Shown here in pieces: positions 8,855-16,895 of a stretch of DNA of 64,000 bases (its first letter is position 1; the number at the start of each line of letters is the position of its first letter). The DNA comes from Cytobacillus oceanisediminis. Its GTDB lineage: Bacteria; Bacillota; Bacilli; Bacillales; Cytobacillaceae. The notes below the pieces were generated by a model. That model was not told the DNA's origin. It worked only from the letters and a program-made list of their open reading frames with translations, and made no database searches. A program made the translations under genes and the position numbers. The DNA lies in NCBI RefSeq assembly GCF_003182355.1, contig NZ_QGTW01000005.1, positions 124,001-188,000 of the forward strand. Reading direction: 5' to 3'.

Positions 8855-8936
8855 ACCTGCCCCGATAGCTCAATTAGAACTTTAAAAATAGAGCATTATA
8901 CCTCCCTATAACGCCAGTTAACTTAACAAGTAATCC
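8855..8936 (+). repeat. dispersed hairpin repeat, diverged copy 6
   Basis: The left end CCTGCCCCGATAGCTCAATT and right end CCAGTTAACTTAACAAGTAA fit the family, but the core hairpin is lost. It shares the AACAAGTAATC ending with the copy at 30.9 kb. Confidence 0.4.
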
Positions 8937-9034
8937 TATACAGTGTTCATAATTTATGCAAAGTTTTCCTCGTATTATTGGAACGAACATCCATTCGTGT
9001 ATAATTATAATATGTTTATCAAGGAGGAACATTT

Positions 9035-9505
9035 ATGAACTCAATTGAATTAATCATTTTAAATTTTAATGAGGTTAGAAGAAGAAGCCTTAAGGTTTGG
9101 ACATCTATTCCTAATGAAAAACTTCACTGGAAGCCAGATGATGAAGCAATGAATTGCTTAGAAATGATTAGGCACGTACTGGAAAGCGAGCATTATTATC
9201 ACCTGGCAATAAAAAATAGAGGAAGTTTATCCGTTTTTGAATCCCCATTCGAAAATAGACCTTTCACTTCTGTTAATGCAGAATTGGAATTTGCAGAACC
9301 TTATCGAAATGATTTCATCGGTACAATCAAGTCATTTACTGAAGAAGACTTGACTAACATAAAAATTGACCGCTCCGATTCAGGATACATAAGAGATTTA
9401 GGAGACATGCTGTTGCGTGTTGCCTATCATGAATCAGTTCATACTGGTCAGTTATTGGATTATTTAAGAACAGCGGGGGTTCCAAGAATTCGTATTTGGG
9501 ATTAG
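9035..9505 (+). CDS. DinB-family metal-binding protein
   Basis: A 156-residue four-helix-bundle protein of the DinB/YfiT superfamily. The putative metal-binding His triad is present: H47 (MIRHVLE) and H132 and H136 (YHESVHTG). Members include thiol-dependent transferases and many uncharacterised Bacillus proteins; the substrate here cannot be named. AAGGAGG lies 7 bases before the ATG. A partial hairpin repeat (GTGCCCGATTGTTGAAGAT) follows at once. A second DinB gene is at 10.55 kb and a fragment of a third at 11.1 kb. Confidence 0.8.
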   Translation: MNSIELIILNFNEVRRRSLKVWTSIPNEKLHWKPDDEAMNCLEMIRHVLESEHYYHLAIKNRGSLSVFESPFENRPFTSVNAELEFAEPYRNDFIGTIKSFTEEDLTNIKIDRSDSGYIRDLGDMLLRVAYHESVHTGQLLDYLRTAGVPRIRIWD

Positions 9506-9707
9506 CCATGAAAGTGCCCGATTGTTGAAGATCGATTAATTTATTTCAACTGGTGTTTATTCAGAACTTTATAGAATAAGATATTTAAAAAACTTCTAAT
9601 TTTTTAGTTAACATAATCATTAACTATAAGAAGTACGAACAAACGCCATACCCTAGAATCATAGAATGATAGGACCTGTCATGGCAGTTCCTTTTATAAA
9701 AAAAGCA

Positions 9708-9739
9708 TTGACCATAACATTGACGTCATAGTTTAAAAT
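9708..9739 (+). promoter_or_regulatory. MerR-type promoter with long spacer
   Basis: TTGACC (9708-9713) and TAAAAT (9734-9739) are separated by 20 bases, with an imperfect dyad centred on TGACGTCA in the spacer. An over-long spacer carrying a dyad is the hallmark of promoters activated by MerR-family proteins, and a decayed merR gene follows. Confidence 0.6.
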
Positions 9740-9778
9740 AGAAATTAATTTTAAAAAGTTTTAAGGGGGATCGCTTTT

Positions 9779-10129
9779 TGCAAATAAGTGAACTCGCACG
9801 TAAATAGGTGCAAGTATTGGTTCTATGCGTTATTACGAGGAAAAGAATCTGATTACTCCCATAAGCCTTGAAAATGGCTACCGTAAATATAATAACTTAG
9901 CTTTGGAACGGGTTAAAACCATTCAATTTTATATTGGACTGGGGCTTTCTACTGACCAAATAGAGGATTTTAAATTTGTGTTTTAAAAAACAAGGAAGCC
10001 TTTTGCCAGCAGATTTTGCCTATTTATGAAACCAAAATTAAAGAAATTGATGATCAGATTAAACTGTTATCCATGCTTCGTTCTAATTTAGAAGAAAGAG
10101 TCAAATCTATCAAAACCAGCAGAAAGTAG
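9779..10129 (+). pseudogene. MerR-family regulator, frameshifted
   Basis: Starting at a TTG, the frame gives MQISELARK then hits TAG. One base off, the MerR HTH continues with GASIGSMRYYEEKNLITP and NGYRKYNNLALERVKTIQFY, then LGLSTDQIEDF. A second shift near 9985 leads into a C-terminal helix ending VKSIKTSRK. At least two frameshifts inactivate it. Its own MerR-type promoter is intact, and the glutaredoxin gene downstream probably shared the transcript. Confidence 0.85.
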
Positions 10130-10137
10130 GTGAGTAA

Positions 10138-10386
10138 ATGAAAAATAGGATTATTATTTATACGCAAGAAACGTGTAATCCATGTCATGCACAAAAAAAA
10201 TGGCTAAAAAATAATAACATGTCCTTCGAGGAAAGAGATGTTCGAAAAAACCCTGATTATTTGCAAGAAGTAATTAAACTAGGAGCAAGTGCTACTCCAG
10301 TAACGATTATTGAAATGAACGGGAGAAAAGAAGTAGTATTGGGTTTTGATAAAGAAAAGCTTACTGTTTTACTTAACTTTGATTAA
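10138..10386 (+). CDS. glutaredoxin-like thiol-disulfide protein
   Basis: An 82-residue thioredoxin-fold protein of glutaredoxin/NrdH size. The redox motif is CNPC (C13, C16) and the cis-Pro loop is ATPVT (about 52-56), followed by the family's GFDKEKL near the end. It would act as a cytosolic disulfide reductant. GTGAGTAA just before the ATG is a weak ribosome site, and the gene starts 8 bases after the decayed merR frame ends, suggesting it was translated in its wake. Confidence 0.8.
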   Translation: MKNRIIIYTQETCNPCHAQKKWLKNNNMSFEERDVRKNPDYLQEVIKLGASATPVTIIEMNGRKEVVLGFDKEKLTVLLNFD

Positions 10387-10552
10387 GTGACATTATAATT
10401 GGTTGGATGTTAAGGTCCTGCCATTTGCAAACTGTAAATTTAAAAAAGTTATAAAAGAAAACGATAATTAATTTTTCAGTCCATTGACACTCCTAATCTT
10501 TTCGGATTTTTGGTATATTAACAGATGAGAATATTTGGAAGGGGAGAAAGGC

Positions 10553-11023
10553 ATGAATACACTAGTGCTTAAACAGTTTGAGATGACAAGAGGTTATTTT
10601 ATTAAAAAGACTGCGTCAGTATCAAAGGAAATTACATGTATACAGCCAGACGGTTTTAACAACACGATTCATTGGCATATCGGCCATGTATTAACGGTCT
10701 GTGAACAGTTTTTGTTCGACTATCCCCGCAAAACGACCCATATCCCTGCAAACTATATTGAATTATTTGGGAACGGTACAAAGCCGGCTGATTGGAAAGG
10801 TGATGTACCTGCAGTAGATGAGCTCGTCATACAGCTGAAGGATCAGTTGATTCGGATCCGGAAAATTCCAGATGAACAATTAAATGAAAAGCTAGAAAAA
10901 CCATTTTTGGGGCTTGAAACCTTTGGAGAAATAGCCGGATTTGCACTGTTTCATGAAGCAAACCATTTGGGGCATATTCAAGCGATAGAACGGGTTATTA
11001 ATCATACAGGAGTAAAGAACTAA
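10553..11023 (+). CDS. DinB-family metal-binding protein
   Basis: A 156-residue DinB-type helical bundle. The likely metal ligands are His in HWHIGHV near the N-terminus and FHEANHLGH near the C-terminus. The ATG at 10553 is preferred because AAGGGGAG lies 9 bases upstream; a TTG further out overlaps that ribosome site. It differs in sequence from the DinB protein at 9.0 kb, so it is not a recent duplicate. Function is unknown beyond the family. Confidence 0.8.
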   Translation: MNTLVLKQFEMTRGYFIKKTASVSKEITCIQPDGFNNTIHWHIGHVLTVCEQFLFDYPRKTTHIPANYIELFGNGTKPADWKGDVPAVDELVIQLKDQLIRIRKIPDEQLNEKLEKPFLGLETFGEIAGFALFHEANHLGHIQAIERVINHTGVKN

Positions 11024-11062
11024 AAAAGGAAAGATCATTTTAATTTCAGTCTTAAAAGTTAC

Positions 11063-11108
11063 AAAGGGTGCCCAAAGATATGAAGTGCAGCACCATTGGG
11101 CATCCTTT
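11063..11108. terminator. bidirectional terminator
   Basis: AAAGGGTGCCCAA pairs with TTGGGCATCCTTT across a 20-base loop, with T-rich sequence on the + side. It separates the rightward dinB gene from a leftward dinB fragment. Confidence 0.6.
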
Positions 11109-11109
11109 C

Positions 11110-11299
11110 TTATATAAATCTTATCTCTCGTCCCCAGCACATCTGTATTTGGCGGTTCATACCCTAACTGTCGGTCCATCGCCATAATCTGCCCTTTGTG
11201 ATGATATTCGTGAGTAACAGTATGCATGAACAGTTTTCGAGGAGTCATTGAAATTACCTCAGTTGATTCTCTCCAAGGAATAGGCTGCACGATTGTCAA
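11110..11299 (-). pseudogene. DinB-family protein, C-terminal fragment
   Basis: Read leftward, about 60 codons give TPRKLFMHTVTHEYHHKGQI and then LGYEPPNTDVLG, the classic C-terminal helix of a DinB protein with its HExHH metal site. Everything upstream of this part is missing, and the reading frame beyond it is antisense to the neighbouring gene. It is a remnant of a third DinB paralogue. Confidence 0.75.
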
Positions 11300-11308
11300 A
11301 ACCTAAAC

Positions 11309-11331
11309 CAAAGCAACCAAAAAAGTGGTTG
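11309..11331 (-). terminator. hairpin after fra
   Basis: AGCAACC and GGTTGCT arms around a T-rich loop, followed by TTGGTTT on the minus strand, just past the fra stop. Confidence 0.45.
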
Positions 11332-11346
11332 CTAATACGCTCATAA

Positions 11347-11718
11347 TTATTTCCGCCAAAAAGTTGAACAGTCTGCCTTATCCCTAATATTAAACTCGAT
11401 CATTTTCTCAAGTAATGAGAAGTCAACCGGACTATCCCACTGGATACGTACCAACTGCTTGGTATGATCATAGCCAGCCTGCACAATTTCATTAGAAAAA
11501 TGATTAATCCCTTCCCTTTCAGGGGCGACAGTCAAATGATGTTTGGCTACGCTAAAGCCAATAATAAATGTGCCGTGATCGGTAAACATAGGCTGATTCC
11601 ACGCAATTTTCGGCAATAAATTTGGAAACTTCTTAGTTACCCAAGCCAAAACTTCTTCCGTTCGGGCCCGATGTTGCGGGTTATCAATATGCGCTAAATA
11701 TTCTGCAAAAACTTCCAT
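11347..11718 (-). CDS. fra: frataxin-like iron chaperone Fra (YdhG, DUF1801)
   Basis: A 123-residue DUF1801 protein very similar in layout to B. subtilis Fra/YdhG, described as a frataxin-like protein that donates iron for Fe-S and heme assembly. Recognisable parts are [11 protein letters not shown] at the start, [20 protein letters not shown] in the middle and the ending [11 protein letters not shown]. Acidic and His residues in the centre fit metal binding. A GGAGGG ribosome site precedes the ATG. It is a single-gene unit. Confidence 0.85.
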   Translation of the reverse strand: MEVFAEYLAHIDNPQHRARTEEVLAWVTKKFPNLLPKIAWNQPMFTDHGTFIIGFSVAKHHLTVAPEREGINHFSNEIVQAGYDHTKQLVRIQWDSPVDFSLLEKMIEFNIRDKADCSTFWRK

Positions 11719-11947
11719 GTTGTTCCCTCCTAAAATAAAAATTATGTCGTTCAGAGAAATTCCTCAAACCTATTCGTTTATAACTTTTTAAACTTCTACA
11801 AATAATACACTAACTCCTTCTAAACTCTTGGTCTTTAACTCTAGCCCTTATTTTAAGGTGAAAAATTCTATATCGGATGAAGTATTCCATCTTCAAGTAC
11901 CTGCCTGAAATGGCAGCTGGATCTTTAAGTAAAGCAGAGAATAATTC
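11719..11947 (+). repeat. spacer with broken hairpin-repeat pieces
   Basis: Contains CTTGGTCTTTAACTCTAGCC (about 11826-11845), the right half of the repeat unit, and CTGCCTGAAATGGCAG (about 11900-11915), a variant of its core. No gene. Confidence 0.4.
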
Positions 11948-12358
11948 TTATTTGGATAAATGTTTATAATCTAATAATTCGATTTTGAAATTATGATTAC
12001 ATTTCAGCTTATTCAGCTTATCACTGTCACAGGATGGGGATATTCTTACCTTAACTAGATCTTCTTTATTATTATCAAGATTTTGTGAAGGAATTTGAAT
12101 TCTTACAGAAACATCATAGGAATGATCTTCATTGTAGGTTATACCAACGATCCTTTGCCAATCCCAGCCAATAAGAGTATCCTGCCCATACTCTTTTATT
12201 ACCTTTTTATCGATTGTTGGAAATATAATGTCTAAAATAATGTCCTCTGTTGTGATATACATTTCTTCCACTTTTGGATCGGTTTCTGCCTTAACAGTTT
12301 GCAAAGGAGCAAAAGCAAATAATAAAAAGCCAAATAAAATTAAGTATCGCTTAAGCAT
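11948..12358 (-). CDS. secreted DUF3888 protein
   Basis: A 136-residue exported protein with a signal peptide (about residues 1-24, ending VKA) followed by a DUF3888-type domain: EEMYITTEDIILDIIFPTID and GWDWQRIVGITYNEDHSYDV. Two cysteines late in the domain (PSCDSDKL, LKCNHN) could form a disulfide outside the cell. The ATG at 12358 is preferred to a TTG one codon earlier because GGGGTG is then 7 bases away. Function unknown. Confidence 0.72.
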   Translation of the reverse strand: MLKRYLILFGFLLFAFAPLQTVKAETDPKVEEMYITTEDIILDIIFPTIDKKVIKEYGQDTLIGWDWQRIVGITYNEDHSYDVSVRIQIPSQNLDNNKEDLVKVRISPSCDSDKLNKLKCNHNFKIELLDYKHLSK

Positions 12359-12762
12359 CAAGATTCACCCCATTTTTCGCATTTACTACTTATTCTTTCC
12401 AACCTGTTAATCTTTATTAACCTGCCCTGTAGCCTTCCATGCAGCGGAAAATCATCCTGCACTACAGAGAATGAAAATATGCGGAAGCGTCTATACTGGT
12501 CTTAGTCCAGTCAACCCATCCATAGACCAATGAATTGTGCCTTACTCCATTTTTTTAAACGAATGAGACGAGTCTCTTCGGTATTGTCTTTTTTAGTAGT
12601 TAGAGAAGTTTATTTTCATGCAGTTGAACAAAAATAGCCGCCTGGTTCGGCAGCTGTTTCTTGAACATAAACAACGGTCCTTAAAGGACACTGATTCACA
12701 AGATTTCTAAAGAAACTTTTTATAAAGGTGTTATAGAATGCTTCGATACGATTGAGGCATCA
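12359..12762 (+). repeat. spacer with two diverged hairpin-repeat copies
   Basis: A copy at about 12417-12480 begins ACCTGCCCTGTAGCC. A second at about 12620-12690 has GTTGAACAAAAATAGCCGCC, CGGCAGCTG and CTTGAACATAAACAACGG, closest to copy 1. A small GAGACGAGTCTC palindrome lies near 12567. No gene. Confidence 0.45.
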
Positions 12763-13218
12763 CTATTTATTTTTTTCAACTAAACGTTTCGTAAACATTT
12801 GATTCCAATAAAGAATTAGATACAACAACGGGTAGATAGGAAGCGAGAACCATATCCTCCATTCATCATATACAAAAATATTGATTTTAACTAAAATTAA
12901 CTCAAAATTGATTGCAAAGACGGTCCACCAAAAGATATAAATAACCTTTTTTAAAAACCTTTTCCTATAAGGAAAAAAATTAAGAAATATCAAATTCACT
13001 TGTGGATATAAACCCAACACGATCCATAATGATTTAAGATCTGCTCCTCTTTCAAAATACCAATAAAGATCATATTTAAATTCTAAATATACATCTGTTA
13101 AAGCCTGGAGGGCTATTGCAAAAAGTGTTGTGGTATACATTTCAATAGCTGATCTGTTTTTTGGCATAAAAAAAACAATTAAATTAAATACGAAGACCGA
13201 AAAATATAGGAAAAACAT
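12763..13218 (-). CDS. CBO0543-family membrane protein
   Basis: A ~151-residue integral membrane protein with about five hydrophobic segments. Family-like features are DLYWYFERGAD, the central PQVNLIFLNFFPYRKRFLKKVIYIFWWTVF, and DEWRIWFSLPIYPLLYLI. The layout matches the gene at 45.4 kb (WYFDAGVNW, PPVNIIFLGWFPFKSSRSKQ), so these two form one subgroup. The start at 13218 places GGATGGAG upstream. Function unknown. Hairpin repeats lie on both sides. Confidence 0.65.
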   Translation of the reverse strand: MFFLYFSVFVFNLIVFFMPKNRSAIEMYTTTLFAIALQALTDVYLEFKYDLYWYFERGADLKSLWIVLGLYPQVNLIFLNFFPYRKRFLKKVIYIFWWTVFAINFELILVKINIFVYDEWRIWFSLPIYPLLYLILYWNQMFTKRLVEKNK

Positions 13219-13288
13219 TCTTAATCTCCATCCTAATATGATAACTGTTATTATTAACACAATTATTTATTTATATCCTCTTCCACTA

Positions 13289-13370
13289 ATCCTGCCCCGT
13301 TAGCCCAATAAAAAAAAGCTGCCGCAATGACAGCCTTGTTCTTTTACTCTAGCGCCCGTTTGTTGAGGTT
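13289..13370 (+). repeat. dispersed hairpin repeat, copy 11 (best preserved)
   Basis: Left end CCTGCCCCGTTAGCCCAATA, stem-loop GCTGCCGCAATGACAGC, then GTTCTTTTACTCTAGCGCCC and GTTTGTTGAGG. It is the clearest copy and a sensible query for finding others. Confidence 0.7.
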
Positions 13371-13493
13371 TCGATTATTTAATAAGGTTACTCATGATAC
13401 GGTTCGCCATAACATCTCTAAACGATTATTTTGTCAAAAGACAAAAATATTATATTTTTAATTTTACAAGGAGCTCCTCTAATCACAAATTAG

Positions 13494-14165
13494 TTATTTA
13501 TTCCACAACATCTCAGCTAGCTCATATAGTGAGTTGTACTGCTGTATGCGATAGTGACGTCTTTCCTTTTGTAAATATCCCTTATCGCAAAATTGTGCAA
13601 GCACATGCATTAAGTGCCGATAGGAAACTCCTAAGAATTCACAAACAGTTACATGTTTCTCCTTATAGATCCCTTCATCAGAAGTTTGTAAAATAAATTC
13701 CGCAAGACGGTTTTCGAGCGGAAAGGATAAACTTTGCGAATATTTTGCAGCCATTCTTGTTGCTTTCAAGCTTAAGAATTTGGTTAGTTCCCGCAGAAAT
13801 GTTACATCTTCTAATAATTGTACGCGACAACGATGAAAAGGAAGCGCAAAACAAATGGTTTTAGTAGACGCTTGAATCCCTTTTGTATAATAGACCTCAT
13901 TTAATAATTCCATTTCTCCAATATAATCTTTGGGATTGATAAAATTTATTAAAGAGACTTTTCCATTTTGATGCGTTACATATATTTTTGCTTTACCTTC
14001 GATGACATAAAATAAAAAATATGGTCTCCTGCCTTCTTGAATAATCCATTCATCCCGTTTATATTCATGCACTTCTATAATTTCATGAATCGGTAAAGAA
14101 AATAAATGGGCAATAGAGTTCTCCTCTAAATAACGTTGCCTTTTCTCATTTTTATAAATTTCCAT
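13494..14165 (-). CDS. Crp/Fnr-family regulator, YeiL-like
   Basis: A 223-residue regulator: N-terminal cyclic-nucleotide-type beta-barrel (about 30-115, with IIQEGRRPYFLFYVIEGKAK and NPKDYIGEMELL), a long dimer helix, then a C-terminal winged helix with TVCEFLGVSYRHLMHVLAQF as HTH. The barrel lacks the full cAMP-binding signature, as expected for YeiL-type proteins in Bacillus. GAGGTGG precedes the ATG. It is divergent from an MFS transporter across a 79-base gap holding two palindromes, so it probably controls that gene and itself. Confidence 0.82.
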   Translation of the reverse strand: MEIYKNEKRQRYLEENSIAHLFSLPIHEIIEVHEYKRDEWIIQEGRRPYFLFYVIEGKAKIYVTHQNGKVSLINFINPKDYIGEMELLNEVYYTKGIQASTKTICFALPFHRCRVQLLEDVTFLRELTKFLSLKATRMAAKYSQSLSFPLENRLAEFILQTSDEGIYKEKHVTVCEFLGVSYRHLMHVLAQFCDKGYLQKERRHYRIQQYNSLYELAEMLWNK

Positions 14166-14182
14166 TATCCACCTCAAAATAT

Positions 14183-14226
14183 GAGATATCTCCTATTATT
14201 GTATGCATATTCAATATATCATACAA
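14183..14226. promoter_or_regulatory. divergent operator region, two palindromes
   Basis: GAGATATCTC (14183-14192) is a perfect 10-bp palindrome. TTGTATG (14199-14205) and CATACAA (14220-14226) form a 7-bp inverted repeat with further partial symmetry inside. The spacing suits a Crp/Fnr dimer. Assignment to the adjacent regulator is inferred. Confidence 0.5.
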
Positions 14227-14244
14227 ACAAAGGAGAGATATTTA

Positions 14245-15444
14245 ATGAATACACAACGCTGGATGAGCAGACAGTACTTTAGTTTTTTTGTGACATGGGG
14301 TGTCTTTCTTCCCTATTGGACAGGATGGATGATTCATACAAAAGGAATGACGATTGCACAAGCCGGCTTAATTATGAGCTTAGGTTTGGTTGCAAGAGGC
14401 ATTTCTACATTATTTGCGTTTCCATTTTTATCAGAGAATTTTAGTAGTAAAACGATTATAAATGGCTCAGCAATCGGCACACTAATTGCCCTTCTCTGCT
14501 ACATTCCTGCGAGTTCCATAACGAGCATACTTGTGGTTACGTTACTATTGCATGTTTTTTACCCTACATTGATGCCAGCATTAGATAGTGCAGCTGGCGT
14601 ACTTCTGCAAAGTAAACAATTAAAAAATTACGGGAAGAGCCGATTGTGGGGATCCATTGGGTTTGTCGCGGCCGGTATGGCCTTAACCGTCTTTACCGAG
14701 TCTCTTGGCGATGAAGTGATTCTATGGGCTTTTGTTTTAGGCATATTGGTATTTGTAGTCCTTGGCTTTATGCATGCACCCATTGTTTTATTAAAAAAGC
14801 CGGACGCAGATCAAACAAAAAAAGGTGGTATGATAAAATTATTTAGTTTAAAACACTTTGGTATGGTGCTCGTTATTGTGATTTTACTGCAAGCTGCACA
14901 CGCTTCTTATTATAGTTATGGCTATATTTTTTTACAGGAAATCCATGCACCTAAATATCTAATTGGCTTCATTATTAATATTGCCGTGATCGCAGAAATC
15001 ATTTTCTTCTCAATCGCAGATAAAAGCTTTAATAAATTTTCAGTAGGCTCTTTACTGACACTAGCGGCACTGGGTTCATCCGTACGTTGGATATTAGTAT
15101 TTGCCTTTCCAAATGTTATTATTTTTGGTATCTCACAAACATTGCATGCATGCTCGTTTGCAATGGCTCATTATGCCTTTATGAAATACTTAATCAAAAA
15201 TATTCCACATGAACAAATACCAAAAGCACAAGGCATATACTCGGCGTTGGCACTTAGCTGGAGCACTGCCGTGTTTACGATTTTCGGAGGGTATTTATAC
15301 GAAATTGAGCCAAGATACGCCTTTATCGGGATGATTTTCAGTACCATTCCAGCAATGCTGCTTGCGTTTGTTTATCGGAAGCTGGAACATAAAAAGGAAG
15401 AATCCTTTGCTATACAGTTCGTTGACATACGGAGCGAATCATAA
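14245..15444 (+). CDS. MFS transporter, HcaT/MFS_1-like
   Basis: A 399-residue major-facilitator protein with about 12 membrane helices. The N-terminal half has FSFFVTWGVFLPYWTGWM and the helix 4-5 loop LKNYGKSRLWGSIGFVAAG, the signature of the MFS_1-like/HcaT group. Substrates of that group include aromatic acids and nucleosides, but none can be named here. AAAGGAGAG lies 6 bases before the ATG at 14245. It is divergently paired with the YeiL-like regulator. Confidence 0.82.
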   Translation: MNTQRWMSRQYFSFFVTWGVFLPYWTGWMIHTKGMTIAQAGLIMSLGLVARGISTLFAFPFLSENFSSKTIINGSAIGTLIALLCYIPASSITSILVVTLLLHVFYPTLMPALDSAAGVLLQSKQLKNYGKSRLWGSIGFVAAGMALTVFTESLGDEVILWAFVLGILVFVVLGFMHAPIVLLKKPDADQTKKGGMIKLFSLKHFGMVLVIVILLQAAHASYYSYGYIFLQEIHAPKYLIGFIINIAVIAEIIFFSIADKSFNKFSVGSLLTLAALGSSVRWILVFAFPNVIIFGISQTLHACSFAMAHYAFMKYLIKNIPHEQIPKAQGIYSALALSWSTAVFTIFGGYLYEIEPRYAFIGMIFSTIPAMLLAFVYRKLEHKKEESFAIQFVDIRSES

Positions 15445-15559
15445 GTTAAACTTCTTGACCTAATCTCGAATGTTCTAGCAGATGCATATTTAAGGATTAT
15501 ACAATGTTAAGATTATCACCTGAGTCATTAGATAATGGTAACACAGGGGTTAATTAAAT

Positions 15560-15584
15560 AGGATTGTCCAATTTGGACAATCCT
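15560..15584. repeat. perfect 25-bp palindrome
   Basis: AGGATTGTCCAA and TTGGACAATCCT flank a single T. The one-base centre is too tight for a normal terminator loop, although the transcript could still fold with a larger loop. It lies ~115 bases after the MFS stop in a gene-free stretch. Confidence 0.6.
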
Positions 15585-15720
15585 ACTAATTTTGCTTTAT
15601 GCATCCTTTTCTTAATATTTCATCTCGCTTTTGCACTAAATCGAACTCATACAAAGCAAAACCTCATTTTATTACAGATTAGCGCCCGTTTGTTGAAGAT
15701 TAAAGGCTGTGTAAAATAAA
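15585..15720 (+). repeat. spacer with partial hairpin repeat
   Basis: TTAGCGCCCGTTTGTTGAAG at about 15679-15698 is the right end of the repeat; the core and left end are missing. No gene. Confidence 0.45.
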
Positions 15721-16179
15721 TCAACCGATATTATCGGAAAACTGCTTTTCTGAAATTACTTGTAATCCATTTCTGTTGAGTAAAGCAGTTGTAACTCCAT
15801 TTCCAATCATTTTCTTACCCTTAAATTCACCATTATAAATCATTGAGCTCCCGCAGGATGGACTATATTCTTTAAGAACGACTATTGTTGCCCCAACCTC
15901 AATAGCCTTTTTTAATGTTGCGTAAGCTCCTTTAATGTACAGTTCGGTTACATCTCTACCTGTTTTCTCGATGACTTTAGCTTTCCCATCCAACACATCT
16001 TCCCCGTTACCGCCTATTATCTCAGCAGGTTCTCTGGGAGTTGAAAAACCACCTAGCAGTTCAGGGCATATGCTAATTGCTTTATTTTCTTCTATTAGTT
16101 TACGTATCTTATTATCTAAACTATGCGTACCATTATACCTTACCTCTAACCCCGCTAAACAAGAACTTACTAATATCAT
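15721..16179 (-). CDS. DUF523 protein, TudS-type thiouracil desulfidase candidate
   Basis: A 152-residue DUF523 protein. Conserved cysteines are in VSSCLAGL (C7), SICPELLGG and EYSPSCGSS. These three positions hold a [4Fe-4S] cluster in the characterised DUF523 enzyme TudS, which removes sulfur from 4-thiouracil. The RYNG and GGFSTPREPAE segments are also family hallmarks. GAGGTGAT lies just before the chosen ATG at 16179. It stands alone. Activity is inferred from family; many DUF523 proteins are untested. Confidence 0.82.
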   Translation of the reverse strand: MILVSSCLAGLEVRYNGTHSLDNKIRKLIEENKAISICPELLGGFSTPREPAEIIGGNGEDVLDGKAKVIEKTGRDVTELYIKGAYATLKKAIEVGATIVVLKEYSPSCGSSMIYNGEFKGKKMIGNGVTTALLNRNGLQVISEKQFSDNIG

Positions 16180-16895
16180 TGATATCACCTCAACCCTCGT
16201 ACCTTATGACCTTATACAACTAAAAACCCTTATAAAAAATAATTAAAGTAAGTCCCCCCGGCCTAATCCTTTTCGTACACCTTCAATGGTAGCTGCCAGT
16301 CCATCATTGAGGTTCCTTTTGAAAGATATACCGATTTAAATTGAATACCATAAATGGTCATGGGTACACACGTTTATTAGCACCTTTTTTCTAATGATTT
16401 TTATCCGTATCTTAATGATATTAATAAACAAGAAAGATAATCAAATGTTTTTAACAATAGTGGAATAGGGGTACGGAAACGATTCAAAGAATGAGGGGCT
16501 ACTATGGAAGTAAATACAATGTAATCATTTACGATCACCTCTTTTATCTTTTTGTCACGCTACTCCTACCTATTCCTATGATTAACGAGCTTTCCTGTGA
16601 AATAGAAGTCAAAAAGAATTGTAGCAGCTGCGGTGAATTTGCAACATTAAATATAAATATTTATCTGAATACTTCCATTAATTTTAAGCAAAAAAAAGAG
16701 CCAGAGCAACTTACTCTGATTCCGACTTTATCTGCCTTAGGCTCCGCTCCCTAATAATTTTCATTTTTATTTACGACATTTTTTCTTGCACGGGGGTCAG
16801 GATTCAAAACCAAATGGACCTGTTTCATTTGGTTTTTGAATTTTTTCCGGTATTCCGTAATTCACATTGGAAAATTTTGAAATGCAATTTAACAT
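16180..16895. other. 700-base gene-free stretch
   Basis: No supported gene. A + strand frame at 16491-16754 has no ribosome site and no recognisable content. Notable elements are an inverted TCAATG/CATTGA pair near 16285-16315, GAGCC/GGCTC arms at about 16697-16743 with a T-run on the minus strand, and the strong hairpin at 16802-16841. Confidence 0.4.
16802..16841 (+). terminator. strong hairpin with T-run
   Basis: ATTCAAAACCAAAT pairs with ATTTGGTTTTTGAAT, followed by TTTTTCC on the + strand. No + strand gene precedes it. It may instead end the leftward peptide-binding gene or be a REP-like remnant. Confidence 0.5.

Noticed and set aside
8855..8936. tRNA-like start (CCCGATAGCTCAATT)
   Set aside because: The words recall a tRNA D-arm, but no acceptor stem, anticodon arm or T-loop can be built; it is a diverged hairpin repeat.
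16491..16754. 87-codon + strand frame
   Set aside because: No ribosome site, no recognisable motif, AT-rich random-looking composition; left as gene-free.
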